This document shows positions 1 through 6,886 of a stretch of 16,301 bases of DNA, one piece after another. The first letter of the stretch is position 1. The number at the start of each line of letters is the position of its first letter. Source of the stretch: an uncultured Eubacteriales bacterium (GTDB taxonomy: Bacteria > Bacillota > Clostridia > Christensenellales > UBA1242); contig CARTDZ010000024.1 of NCBI GenBank assembly GCA_949067325.1, positions 1 through 16,301 of the forward strand. Direction: 5' to 3'. A model generated the notes under the pieces. That model worked only from the letters and a program-made list of their open reading frames with translations, did no database searches and was not told where the DNA came from. A program made the translations under genes and the position numbers.

Positions 1-381
1 GTAATTAACAACACGGGCGATATTGAATTGCATAGAAATGTTAGTAATTTTTCCACAATTAGTTTGACAGACTTATTGTTTGGACCTTCCGAATCATACG
101 CAGATTCATGTTTATCAAATAGCAACATAGAAGCAAATGTGCTTTATATGTGGCAAAGTTTGATTGCAGATGAAAATATTCAAAAAACTTTAAATTGCAT
201 ATATTCCTCTTCTACTCCAAAGAAACAAAAAAGTTATTTAAGCTCTCAAATAAAAAGTGAATTTTTTAAAAATCTTTTAAGAGGTTACTCTTCTTTCACA
301 GAAACAACGTTTGAAAATAACAAACCATCTGACGTATATCACTATTTTGATAAAGAGATTCATACCATTAACATAAGATAA
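1..381 (+). CDS. 3' end of an unrecognised protein gene (partial)
   Basis: The reading frame is open from the first base of the window to a TAA at 379-381, giving 126 visible residues, so this is the C-terminal part of a gene that begins outside the window. A TTG at 28 could serve as a start but has no ribosome binding site, so I treat the gene as 5'-truncated. I do not recognise the family. The visible protein is polar and rich in Ser, Asn and Lys, with no membrane segment and no cysteine cluster. The C-terminal half is Lys-, Phe- and Tyr-rich and probably helical. Two intrinsic terminators follow the stop (420-449 and 470-495), which marks the 3' end of the transcription unit. The base composition is more AT-rich than the genes at 1-5.6 kb that follow it. 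Confidence 0.6.
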   Translation, partial: VINNTGDIELHRNVSNFSTISLTDLLFGPSESYADSCLSNSNIEANVLYMWQSLIADENIQKTLNCIYSSSTPKKQKSYLSSQIKSEFFKNLLRGYSSFTETTFENNKPSDVYHYFDKEIHTINIR

Positions 382-419
382 AATGCTTAGTATTAAATAT
401 TTTTTTGAAGCATGCCAGT

Positions 420-449
420 AAAAATGCTTGCGACTTGCAGGCATTTTTT
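420..449 (+). terminator. Intrinsic terminator of the first gene
   Basis: A 12-bp stem pairs 420-431 with 437-448, containing one T-G wobble, around the loop GACTT, and it ends in a T-run. It lies about 40 bases after the stop codon of the partial gene. Confidence 0.8.
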
Positions 450-469
450 GTTGTTCTATATAAAAAAAC

Positions 470-495
470 AAAGACAGAAAAGCTCTGTCTTTTTT
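470..495. terminator. Second intrinsic terminator, possibly bidirectional
   Basis: A perfect 9-bp stem (AAAGACAGA at 470-478, TCTGTCTTT at 484-492) with a 5-base loop is followed by a T-run, and an A-run on the other side makes it usable in both directions. It backs up the terminator at 420-449. Confidence 0.75.
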
Positions 496-509
496 ATTTT
501 AAAATTTAG

Positions 510-527
510 CTCAACCGTTTGGTTGAG
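510..527. repeat. Perfect inverted repeat, possible operator
   Basis: CTCAACC-GTTT-GGTTGAG is a perfect 7-bp dyad located about 25 bp upstream of the -10 element of the next gene. It lacks a directly attached T-tract, so it is not a clean terminator. A regulator binding site is possible but unproven. Confidence 0.4.
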
Positions 528-550
528 TCTAAGACTTTTTTGTTTTTTTA

Positions 551-559
551 TGCTATTAT
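551..559 (+). promoter_or_regulatory. Extended -10 promoter for the 83-aa gene
   Basis: TGC-TATTAT (TATTAT at 554-559) forms an extended -10 element 28 bp before the ATG. No good -35 sequence lies at the right distance, as is common for extended -10 promoters. Confidence 0.45.
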
Positions 560-586
560 CCTTTTAGATCACAAAAGGAGGAATAT

Positions 587-838
587 ATGATAGATAGAAA
601 AGATTGTGAATTTTATTATCAACATTATGGCTATAGCAGCAAAGATAACTGGCTTCACCCTGTGAATTGTGCGCATTGCAAGCTTAAAGTAAAAAACAAG
701 ACTTGCAAGGATTGTCCAAATTTTGAGCCAAGACTTGCTGATGAAAAGGAAGTCATTTCAATCCTCAACAGCTTTTTAAACGTTGAAGACCATTTGAAAG
801 AAATAAAACGCCGCATCAAAAAATTAAAGTTAAAATAA
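587..838 (+). CDS. Small Cys-rich putative zinc-binding protein
   Basis: This is an 83-residue protein whose ATG follows a strong AAAGGAGG (574-581 region) at good spacing, so the start is secure. I do not recognise a named family. Five cysteines are visible at residues 7, 28, 31, 40 and 43. The CxxC pairs at 28/31 and 40/43 are spaced like a small zinc knuckle or ribbon. The last 20 residues are a strongly basic amphipathic helix (KEIKRRIKKLKLK-type), which could bind nucleic acid or form a coil. There is no signal peptide or membrane segment, so it should be cytoplasmic. It appears monocistronic, with an extended -10 promoter upstream and a terminator directly on its stop codon, convergent with the dehydrogenase gene. 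The zinc binding is inferred from cysteine spacing only. Confidence 0.75.
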   Translation: MIDRKDCEFYYQHYGYSSKDNWLHPVNCAHCKLKVKNKTCKDCPNFEPRLADEKEVISILNSFLNVEDHLKEIKRRIKKLKLK

Positions 839-867
839 AAACACCCCTGCACTTAGAGGTGTTTTTT
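838..867. terminator. Intrinsic terminator shared by convergent genes
   Basis: A stem of AAAACACC / GGTGTTTT, extended by CT(G)/(T)AG after one mismatch, runs from 838 to 865 and has A and T tracts on both sides. It sits between the convergent 83-aa gene and the SDR gene and can end transcription from both. Confidence 0.85.
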
Positions 868-878
868 TGTTTGAGATT

Positions 879-1685
879 TTAGCAATACAATTTTCTGACA
901 ATGAAGTTTATTGTGCGAACTGGAAGAAGGCGGATAAGAAGTGGCACGCACTTATACCAAAAGCCGACAACGACCTTAAGTTTTGGGCGCTTCTTTTCAA
1001 TTTGTTTGACAATAACTTTTGCCACGCTTTCTGGGCCTTTGCCAGTGCGTTCGTCTTTTTCAACCTTTTCGATTGAGCGTTTCACTGCCTTTGCATAATT
1101 TTCATCAGCGTCTTCTTTTTGCATAATGCGGTTTTGAGTGAAAGATGTGTTTACATCACCAGGAAGAATGGCTGTGACTTTTATTCCAAAAGGCCTAACT
1201 TCATTTGCCAATGCACGAGAAAAGATTTCAACGCCTGCTTTGGTAGCTGAATAGACCGCTTGAAAAGGAAGAGGAATTATTCCACCAACAGAAGAGATGT
1301 TGATGATACGACCTTTTGTTTGTTTGAGATAAGGTATCGCAAGTGCAGAGAGTGACATAACGGCTGACAGGTTTGTGTTGACAAGGGCGTAGATAGCTTT
1401 TGGGTCAGTTGCCGAGATTGCACCGCCTATGCCATAACCTGCATTGTTGATAAACACGTCGATCTTGCCTTCTTGATAATGTATTTGCTTAAGTATTTCT
1501 GCCACATTTTGCGTGTCATTGACGTCTGAGAGGAAGTTTTTAAAGTTTAAATTCTCCTCACCGTCTGATCTGCTTATGCCATAAACTTTATAGCCCTTGC
1601 CCAAAAGCATTTTGGCTGTTGCGAGGCCTATTCCGCTTGACGCGCCTGTGATGACTACAACTTTGCTACGTTTGACTTTTGACAT
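879..1685 (-). CDS. Short-chain dehydrogenase/reductase (SDR)
   Basis: This 268-residue classical SDR oxidoreductase should use NAD(P)(H) to interconvert an alcohol and a carbonyl. The Rossmann cofactor motif TGASSGIG is at residues 13-20, NNAG at 80-83, the structural Asn in the NTN at 103-105, the catalytic Ser at about 132 and YxxxK at Tyr145/Lys149. Length is about 20 residues over the 250-aa core because of a C-terminal hydrophobic and basic tail (about 240-268), which may attach it to the membrane. Substrate cannot be told from the sequence; the tail and the lipid-related neighbours make a lipid or acyl substrate plausible. AAGGTG lies 5 nt before the ATG. It starts 11 bp after the degV stop and is the last gene of a minus-strand operon. 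Confidence 0.92.
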   Translation of the reverse strand: MSKVKRSKVVVITGASSGIGLATAKMLLGKGYKVYGISRSDGEENLNFKNFLSDVNDTQNVAEILKQIHYQEGKIDVFINNAGYGIGGAISATDPKAIYALVNTNLSAVMSLSALAIPYLKQTKGRIINISSVGGIIPLPFQAVYSATKAGVEIFSRALANEVRPFGIKVTAILPGDVNTSFTQNRIMQKEDADENYAKAVKRSIEKVEKDERTGKGPESVAKVIVKQIEKKRPKLKVVVGFWYKCVPLLIRLLPVRTINFIVRKLYC

Positions 1686-1696
1686 GAATTCACCTT

Positions 1697-2569
1697 TTAT
1701 TTAACCTTTCTCATGCAGCCAACAGCAAGTGAGCCGCTGCCAATATGGCATGAAACTGAAAGTGAAAGTGGGTCTACCCATTTTAGTTCCACATTTGGCA
1801 ATTCTTCCTTCACCTGCCTTGCAAAGTCTTCAGCTTTTTCACGGCAGTTTGTGTAGGCACAAGCCACCACCATTTCACCTTTTGCGACGAGGTCAGAAAA
1901 GCGTTCTTGCAAATCTTTTTTTATGGCCGCTATCATTTTTTGACGAGCGACTTTTTCGTTCATAACCTTTGCGAATTGGTCAAGTTTGCCGCCTTGAATT
2001 TGAAGGACTGGCTTGATTTTGAGAAGTGTGCCAATTGCTGCTGCGGCTGGGGTTACGCGGCCACCTTTTTTGAGATATTTGAGTGTGTCAACCATGATGT
2101 AAATGCTGGAGTCAGCCTTTGTTTTGAGAAGGTAATCTTTGATTTCAGCTCCGCTTTTGCCCTCTTTTGCAAGTGTCAAAGCGTCAAGGCAGGATTGTTT
2201 TTGTGTGATAGATATGCGGTGATTGTCAACGACATGGACACGACCGTCATAGCCTTTTGCGAAGTTTGTAGCAGTTTCGCAGGACATACTAAGTGCGCTT
2301 GACATTGGAATATGCACAACCTCATCATATTTTTTGAGGAGGTCGTCCCAAAGTTCAGTTATGCCGCCTATGCTTGGCTGAGATGTGGATATGTCAGCGT
2401 CTTCTGCCAGTTTTTGATAAAACTCTTCTTGGGTAAGATTGATGTCTTCAAAATATTCTTCATCATTTACAATAAATGGCATTGGCACAACATAAAGGTC
2501 GCCAAGTGACTTTGCCTCTTTTTGTGATATGCCTGAATTGCTATCAGTGACTATTGCTATTTTTTTCAT
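1697..2569 (-). CDS. degV: DegV family fatty-acid-binding protein
   Basis: This 290-residue protein covers the full DegV family length. Family members bind a long-chain fatty acid, and FakB-type members present it to the kinase FakA for phosphorylation and entry into phospholipid synthesis. Visible marks are the N-terminal TDSNSG (8-13), TSQPS (62-66), a Ser-Ser pair in the head-group loop (90-91), KKGGRVTPAAAAIG (167-180) and the C-terminal HIGSGSLA (275-282). The usual SSxLSGT loop reads SSALSMS here, so the Gly-Thr is replaced, which might alter ligand preference. No FakA-type kinase is in the window. An AAGGAAG site precedes the ATG. It lies 80 bp after the glycosyltransferase gene with no terminator between them, so it is probably co-transcribed. 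The FakB role is inferred. Confidence 0.92.
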   Translation of the reverse strand: MKKIAIVTDSNSGISQKEAKSLGDLYVVPMPFIVNDEEYFEDINLTQEEFYQKLAEDADISTSQPSIGGITELWDDLLKKYDEVVHIPMSSALSMSCETATNFAKGYDGRVHVVDNHRISITQKQSCLDALTLAKEGKSGAEIKDYLLKTKADSSIYIMVDTLKYLKKGGRVTPAAAAIGTLLKIKPVLQIQGGKLDQFAKVMNEKVARQKMIAAIKKDLQERFSDLVAKGEMVVACAYTNCREKAEDFARQVKEELPNVELKWVDPLSLSVSCHIGSGSLAVGCMRKVK

Positions 2570-2649
2570 TTTTCTTTCTTCCTTTTGAATGCTTTATTTT
2601 TTATTTGCTTTTGATAGGGCTTTTGTATTTTTCTTTTCAGTTTTTACCC

Positions 2650-3963
2650 TCACCTCTTTTGTGTTTTGCTTTTGTTGTTTTGCAACCACTTTTTACGTTC
2701 TAGTCTTTCTTTTTTCTTAAGCTGCATATTTGCTTTTGAAATTTTTATTTCGTTTTGGTGAGCTTTTCGAAGAGCTTTTTTTACATTTGCTCCAACTTTC
2801 TTGTAGTCTATTGTTGCAATATACTCGTCGTCAAATTTTGCTTCTGGCTGAGACAGAATAAGATTTGCAAGTTCCGTGATGCCATCACGCCTAAACTTTT
2901 CAAGTTTTTCTATAATAGGTTTTCGCGCCTCTTCACTCATAAGTCTTTCAAGGTGAGAGACCAGCTCTTTTTTATTTTCAAACGAGCATGCAAAGCCTTT
3001 GCCTTCAAGGTAGTCAAGATTGTATTCTTCTTGAGCAGGAAGCTCACGTGTAACTACAAAAGGCAGTTTTTTGTTGATAATTTCTGTAGCGGAAGTTCCG
3101 CCAAGCTTGTCGACAATAACATCTGCCGCGCTCATATATATATCAACCTTGTCAGTAAAGCCCACATTGCATAGCTTGATGTTTTTAGGCAAAGTTTTTT
3201 TCATTTTTTCAACTTTATCAAAGCCTACTTTGTCACGACCGTTTATGAGGATTACTTGTGCGTTTTTCTTGAACCCGCTCGCGATCCATTCAAAAATTTT
3301 TGCTCCGCCGCCCCAGTGGCCGCCGCCCATCATGATCATTATGGTATATTCATCTTCATCAAGTCCCAAGGCCTTTCTTGCCTCTTTCTTATCAACTTCA
3401 TTGAAAAATTTGCCGTTGACTGGAATGCCTGTTGGCACCAACTGCTCTTTTGAAAAGCCCTCATTAACACATTCTTCTATAAAATCCTCATGCGGAATTG
3501 CGAAATAGTCGACGCCAATTCCTGCTTCCCAGAAAGGTGAATTGACATAGTCAAGGTTTGAAACAATAACCTTGCATGGCACGCTATAACAAAGCCTCAA
3601 ATCAGTCAAAGCGATCGCTCCGTAAAAATGTGTGCAGTAAATTACGTCTGGTCTAAATGTGTTTATTTCTTTGTAAAGTCCGCTTAAAGTCGATACAGGA
3701 ATGCCTTGGCCAGAACAAACATACCTGTTTTCTGGTTTTGATTGTTTATATAAATTGAAAAAAGCGTTGTAAAGCGGCAACAGCTTGCCAACTGCCAAGT
3801 TGTAACCTTTGTCAGCCGTCCAAACATTTATTGGCGTTGAAAACTCTTTCAAAAGGTCAATTACTTTTACCGTCGTGCCTTTTTCTTCGAGCTTTTCTTT
3901 CATGCCTTTTGCACAAGCGTTGTGACCATTGCCTGCTGTGACTGAAAGGATTAAAACCTTCAT
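2650..3963 (-). CDS. MGDG-synthase/UgtP-like lipid glycosyltransferase
   Basis: This is a 437-residue GT-B glycosyltransferase of the MurG/UgtP/MGDG-synthase type. The N-terminal acceptor domain begins MKVLILSVTAGNGHN, with the family's GxGH motif at 11-15. The C-terminal donor domain has MMGGGHWGGG (211-220), KLGGTSATE (286-294) and LPAQEE (308-313), the equivalents of the UDP-sugar-binding GGxTxxE and PxQE motifs. Relatives transfer glucose or galactose from a UDP-sugar to diacylglycerol at the membrane face; sugar and acceptor are not determined here. A Lys/Arg-rich tail of about 45 residues (393-437) is unusual and may aid membrane binding. I chose the ATG at 3963 because the protein begins with the family's first strand there and a promoter lies at 4022-4050, inside the longer open frame. 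First gene of the operon with degV and the SDR. Confidence 0.9.
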   Translation of the reverse strand: MKVLILSVTAGNGHNACAKGMKEKLEEKGTTVKVIDLLKEFSTPINVWTADKGYNLAVGKLLPLYNAFFNLYKQSKPENRYVCSGQGIPVSTLSGLYKEINTFRPDVIYCTHFYGAIALTDLRLCYSVPCKVIVSNLDYVNSPFWEAGIGVDYFAIPHEDFIEECVNEGFSKEQLVPTGIPVNGKFFNEVDKKEARKALGLDEDEYTIMIMMGGGHWGGGAKIFEWIASGFKKNAQVILINGRDKVGFDKVEKMKKTLPKNIKLCNVGFTDKVDIYMSAADVIVDKLGGTSATEIINKKLPFVVTRELPAQEEYNLDYLEGKGFACSFENKKELVSHLERLMSEEARKPIIEKLEKFRRDGITELANLILSQPEAKFDDEYIATIDYKKVGANVKKALRKAHQNEIKISKANMQLKKKERLERKKWLQNNKSKTQKR

Positions 3964-4021
3964 TTCTGCTCTTTTAAACTCCTTTTTGTTTTGATAGGGG
4001 CAAATCCCTTTATACAATGTT

Positions 4022-4050
4022 ATATTAGCATATGAAAAGCACTTTTTCAA
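4022..4050 (-). promoter_or_regulatory. Promoter of glycosyltransferase-degV-SDR operon
   Basis: On the minus strand TTGAAA (4045-4050) is 17 bp from TAATAT (4022-4027), and a TGC just before makes an extended -10. The predicted transcript starts near 4015, giving a leader of about 50 nt before the ATG at 3963. Confidence 0.6.
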
Positions 4051-4084
4051 AATATTTTTTCGACAATGCAAAAGAATTCTTTTT

Positions 4085-4113
4085 TTGCTTTTTTCGCAAT
4101 TTATTATGATAAT
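4085..4113 (+). promoter_or_regulatory. Promoter of the DUF1846 gene
   Basis: TTGCTT (4085-4090) is 17 bp from GATAAT (4108-4113), about 55 bp before the ATG. It is divergent from the operon promoter at 4022-4050. A second -10-like TATACT at 4128 has no matching -35. Confidence 0.45.
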
Positions 4114-4168
4114 TTGAAAATATTTTTTATACTGATTTTAGATTTTTATGTATGCAAAGGAGGAAATT

Positions 4169-5653
4169 ATGGATAAAAAATTGGGCTTTGACAACTCGCT
4201 TTACCTAAAACTTCAAAGTGAAAATATTTTAAAAAGGATCAAAAAGTTTTCAAAACTTTACCTAGAATTTGGCGGAAAGTTGTTTGACGACTATCACGCC
4301 TCGAGAGTTCTGCCAGGATTTGACCCAAATATCAAAACCAAACTTTTGCTAAAGCTTAAGGACAAAGCAGAAATAATCTTTTGCATTTCAGCCAATGATA
4401 TTGAAAAAAATAGAATTCGTGCCGACCTTGGTCTAAGTTATGACAACGAGGTTTTAAGACTTGTTGACAACCTGCGTGAAATTGGGCTTTTTGTCTCGTC
4501 TATTGTTATAACCCTCTTCAAAGGCCAGCCTAGCGCTTTGAAGTTTGCAAGAAAGCTTGAAAATCGCGGCGAAAAGGTATATTTTCATAACTATACAAAA
4601 GGTTATCCAAATGATGTTGACACCATTGTTTCTGATGAAGGTTATGGCGCAAATTCTTATATTGAAACCACACGACCGCTTGTTGTTGTCACTGCACCTG
4701 GGCCTTCAAGCGGCAAGCTTGCAACTTGTTTGAGCCAAATGTATCATGACTTCAAGCGTGGAATAAAAGCTGGATATGCCAAGTTTGAGACCTTTCCTGT
4801 TTGGAACTTGCCGCTCAAACATTCAGTGAACATTGCCTATGAAGCTGCAACGGCTGATCTAAACGATATCAACCAAATAGATCCTTATCACTTCAACGCT
4901 TATGGCACACTGTCAGTCAACTACAATCGTGACATTGAAGTTTTTCCAGTACTCAACAACATATTAAAAAAGATAACTGGCAAAGAAATTTATAAATCAC
5001 CAACAGACATGGGCGTAAATATGGTAGCCTCTGCTATTTGCGACAATGATATTGTTGATATGGCAGCCAAGAAGGAAATTGTAAGAAGATATTTGAAGGC
5101 TGAGTGTGACTACAAAAAGGGTCAAGTCAGTCAAGAAACGGTAAGCCGCACCAAAAACCTTATGGCAGAGGTGGGCGAAAATCCTGATCTTCTCAAGGTC
5201 ACAACCATTGCAAAGCAAACATCAAAAGCTTGCGGGTTGCCTTGTATCGCGCTGGAACTGCCTGACGGACAGATTGTGACTGGCAAAACCAAAAAAGTTA
5301 TTTCTGCTTGCGGTGCTGTGCTGTTGAATAGCCTCCGCACGCTAGCTGGGCTTGGTGATGATTTTGATGTTATTTCTGATCAAGTTTTGTTGCCTATCAT
5401 GGACTTACGCAAAAACTACCTTCACCAAAACTGCAGCGTTTTGACAGCTGATGATGTTTTGATAGCGCTTGCGATTTCTTCACGCACAAACGAGAAGGCA
5501 CAAAAAGCCATTTCTTGCCTGCCAAAGCTTGAAGGCATGGAAGCACACTGTACATATATGCTTTCGCCAGCAGAGGAAAGTGTCCTTAAAAAGTTGAAGA
5601 TAAGTATCACCTGTCAACCTCAATATTTAAGCAATCACTTGTTTGAAGCTTAA
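4169..5653 (+). CDS. DUF1846 domain-containing protein
   Basis: This 494-residue protein matches the size and conserved blocks of the DUF1846 family. The family is widespread in Firmicutes and Actinobacteria; I know of structural-genomics structures but no firmly assigned function. Recognisable segments are the N-terminal FDNxLYLxxQSxxIxxR-type block, the LPGFxPxxK region (48-57), RADLGLSYD (84-92) and the glycine-rich APGPSSGKLATCLSQ at 176-190, which resembles a nucleotide-binding loop. There is no signal peptide or transmembrane segment, so it is cytoplasmic. The ATG at 4169 follows AAAGGAGG at 4156-4163 with ideal spacing; an in-frame ATG at 4148 would put that site inside the coding region. 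It is a single-gene unit, divergent from the glycosyltransferase operon and closed by the terminator at 5741. Confidence 0.93.
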   Translation: MDKKLGFDNSLYLKLQSENILKRIKKFSKLYLEFGGKLFDDYHASRVLPGFDPNIKTKLLLKLKDKAEIIFCISANDIEKNRIRADLGLSYDNEVLRLVDNLREIGLFVSSIVITLFKGQPSALKFARKLENRGEKVYFHNYTKGYPNDVDTIVSDEGYGANSYIETTRPLVVVTAPGPSSGKLATCLSQMYHDFKRGIKAGYAKFETFPVWNLPLKHSVNIAYEAATADLNDINQIDPYHFNAYGTLSVNYNRDIEVFPVLNNILKKITGKEIYKSPTDMGVNMVASAICDNDIVDMAAKKEIVRRYLKAECDYKKGQVSQETVSRTKNLMAEVGENPDLLKVTTIAKQTSKACGLPCIALELPDGQIVTGKTKKVISACGAVLLNSLRTLAGLGDDFDVISDQVLLPIMDLRKNYLHQNCSVLTADDVLIALAISSRTNEKAQKAISCLPKLEGMEAHCTYMLSPAEESVLKKLKISITCQPQYLSNHLFEA

Positions 5654-5740
5654 TAAATAGAAAGTTCATAAAAGCCAATCTATTGTGCATGACAATTTGA
5701 AAATAAAAATAACTTCGACATGATGACTTTAAAAGACAAC

Positions 5741-5770
5741 AAAAAAACATCATAAATTTGATGTTTTTTT
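5741..5770. terminator. Bidirectional intrinsic terminator
   Basis: A 12-bp A/T-flanked stem (AAAAAAACATCA at 5741-5752, TGATGTTTTTTT at 5759-5770) with a 6-base loop lies between the convergent DUF1846 and acidic zinc-ribbon genes. It overlaps the last bases of the minus-strand gene. Confidence 0.85.
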
Positions 5771-6380
5771 ATTTGAACGAAAACGGGTTTTTGTTTACTA
5801 CCTCATGAAACCAATGCGTTGGCACAAGGTCTCCAATTGCATTCTTCTTAAATCTTGTATGCGTTTTGTCATAGTTCATTTTGCATTTGGGGTTGAAACA
5901 AACAAATCGGTCTGCTCTGTTAAGGAATGCAGCACCCCAAGCCGCTTTATATGCTATTTGAGTGAGTGCAGGTTCTGTATAGATTGAATATTGATGACAC
6001 TTTGGACACTTAACTCCTTGAACTGGCTTTGATATTTTTTTAAAAGCGTGTGCGTTCATCTTAATTGCGCTCTTGGCCTCATTGATTTGCGACAGCTCGC
6101 TTAAGACACCTTCTTCTTCACCATCGTCAGATTCATCTTGCTTTTCTTGTTCGTCATCTTCATCTCTTTCATTTTCGTTGTCGTCATATTCGTTTTCATC
6201 ATAGTTTTCGTCATCGTTTACGTCATCATCAGCATAGTTTTCTTCATCATCGTCAAAATCGTCTTCGTTTTCAAGATCAGGATCATAATTTTCGTAACCC
6301 ATTTCATCATCTTCTTCATCTTGACCTAAATTGTTGGTTTGATTTAAAAGCAATTTTCTAAAATAATCATTCATTGCCAT
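5769..6380 (-). CDS. Acidic-region protein with C-terminal zinc ribbon
   Basis: The product has 203 residues. Residues 1-19 form a short polar head. Residues 20-90 are almost entirely Asp, Glu, Asn and Tyr, an intrinsically disordered polyacidic stretch. Residues 120-170 carry a four-Cys ribbon with CPKC at 125-128 and CFNPKC at 161-166, the usual geometry for one structural zinc. I do not know a named family. Polyacidic segments next to a zinc ribbon occur in proteins touching the transcription or translation machinery or basic partners, so a nucleic-acid-mimic or protein-binding role is possible, as inference. The ATG at 6380 is chosen because AAGGAG lies 9 nt upstream; the ATG two codons later is too far. 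It has its own promoter (6415-6444), and a terminator separates it from the upstream membrane gene. Confidence 0.82.
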   Translation of the reverse strand: MAMNDYFRKLLLNQTNNLGQDEEDDEMGYENYDPDLENEDDFDDDEENYADDDVNDDENYDENEYDDNENERDEDDEQEKQDESDDGEEEGVLSELSQINEAKSAIKMNAHAFKKISKPVQGVKCPKCHQYSIYTEPALTQIAYKAAWGAAFLNRADRFVCFNPKCKMNYDKTHTRFKKNAIGDLVPTHWFHEVVNKNPFSFK

Positions 6381-6414
6381 AGCAAAAATCTCCTTGAGGC
6401 TTGTTTATAGATTT

Positions 6415-6444
6415 AGTATAACTCATTTTTTGCTATAAATGCAA
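6415..6444 (-). promoter_or_regulatory. Promoter of the acidic zinc-ribbon gene
   Basis: On the minus strand TTGCAT (6439-6444) is 18 bp from TATACT (6415-6420), giving a leader of about 30 nt before the ATG at 6380. Confidence 0.6.
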
Positions 6445-6446
6445 AC

Positions 6447-6478
6447 AAAAAAGAGGCTAGTTTTGCCTCCTTTTTTTT
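6447..6478 (-). terminator. Intrinsic terminator of the 77-aa membrane gene
   Basis: GAGGC (6453-6457) pairs with GCCTC (6465-6469), and the stem is extended by A/T pairs after one mismatch. Long A and T runs lie on both sides. It directly follows the minus-strand membrane gene. Confidence 0.75.
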
Positions 6479-6484
6479 GACAAC

Positions 6485-6718
6485 TTAGTCAATCCAAAGC
6501 ACTTTATCCATTACAACGATTGTAATTATGTCCACAATCCAAAGAATTGTTGGGCATACAATGAGCAATACTACTGCCAAAATGATACCTACTGCATTGT
6601 TTTTTGATATTGACTTGCAAAGGCGGTAAACTGCCCACACAATATCAAGAAATGGCAATGCAAGAATGATTTTGACAAGCTTTGGTAAATTATCCATGCT
6701 TTTTACAAGTTCGTTCAT
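6485..6718 (-). CDS. Small two-pass membrane protein
   Basis: This is a 77-residue hydrophobic protein of unknown function. Two membrane segments are visible, at about 13-33 and 43-70, joined by a short basic loop (RLCKSISKNN), so the loop is probably cytoplasmic. The layout, an N-terminal MNELVKSMDNLP followed by ALPxLDIVWxxYR and then TILWIVDIIT, matches a conserved small family that I remember from gut Clostridia without an assigned role. The ATG at 6718 follows AAGGAG at 8-nt spacing. A near-consensus promoter (TTGACT-17-TATAAT) just upstream suggests strong expression, and the gene stands alone with its own terminator. Confidence 0.82.
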   Translation of the reverse strand: MNELVKSMDNLPKLVKIILALPFLDIVWAVYRLCKSISKNNAVGIILAVVLLIVCPTILWIVDIITIVVMDKVLWID

Positions 6719-6754
6719 AACCCTATCTCCTTTTAATGCGTTCTATGCATTATT

Positions 6755-6783
6755 ATTATATGCATTTTGTGGCAAAAAGTCAA
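6755..6783 (-). promoter_or_regulatory. Strong promoter of the 77-aa membrane gene
   Basis: On the minus strand TTGACT (6778-6783) is 17 bp from a perfect TATAAT (6755-6760). Two ATGCAT palindromes (6745-6750 and 6760-6765) flank the -10 element and could be an operator. Confidence 0.7.
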
Positions 6784-6886
6784 ACATATTTTTTCTTTAG
6801 TCATCTTTATTATACTAGGCTTGTCCTTTGAATATGCAGGAAACATAAAAGTTTGTATGGCATAAATACTTTTAGGGAGAAAAAAT

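Noticed and set aside
3964..4071. N-terminal extension of the glycosyltransferase to an ATG at 4071
   Set aside because: The extension contains the operon promoter (4022-4050) and adds 36 residues before the normal first beta strand of the family.
4148..4168. Upstream ATG at 4148 for the DUF1846 gene
   Set aside because: The ribosome binding site AAAGGAGG at 4156-4163 would then lie inside the coding region; it fits the ATG at 4169.
6138..6329. Plus-strand frame that looks like a very hydrophobic membrane protein (Val/Ile/Phe-rich)
   Set aside because: It is the antisense reading of the GAT/GAA-rich acidic tract of the minus-strand zinc-ribbon gene and has no ribosome binding site.
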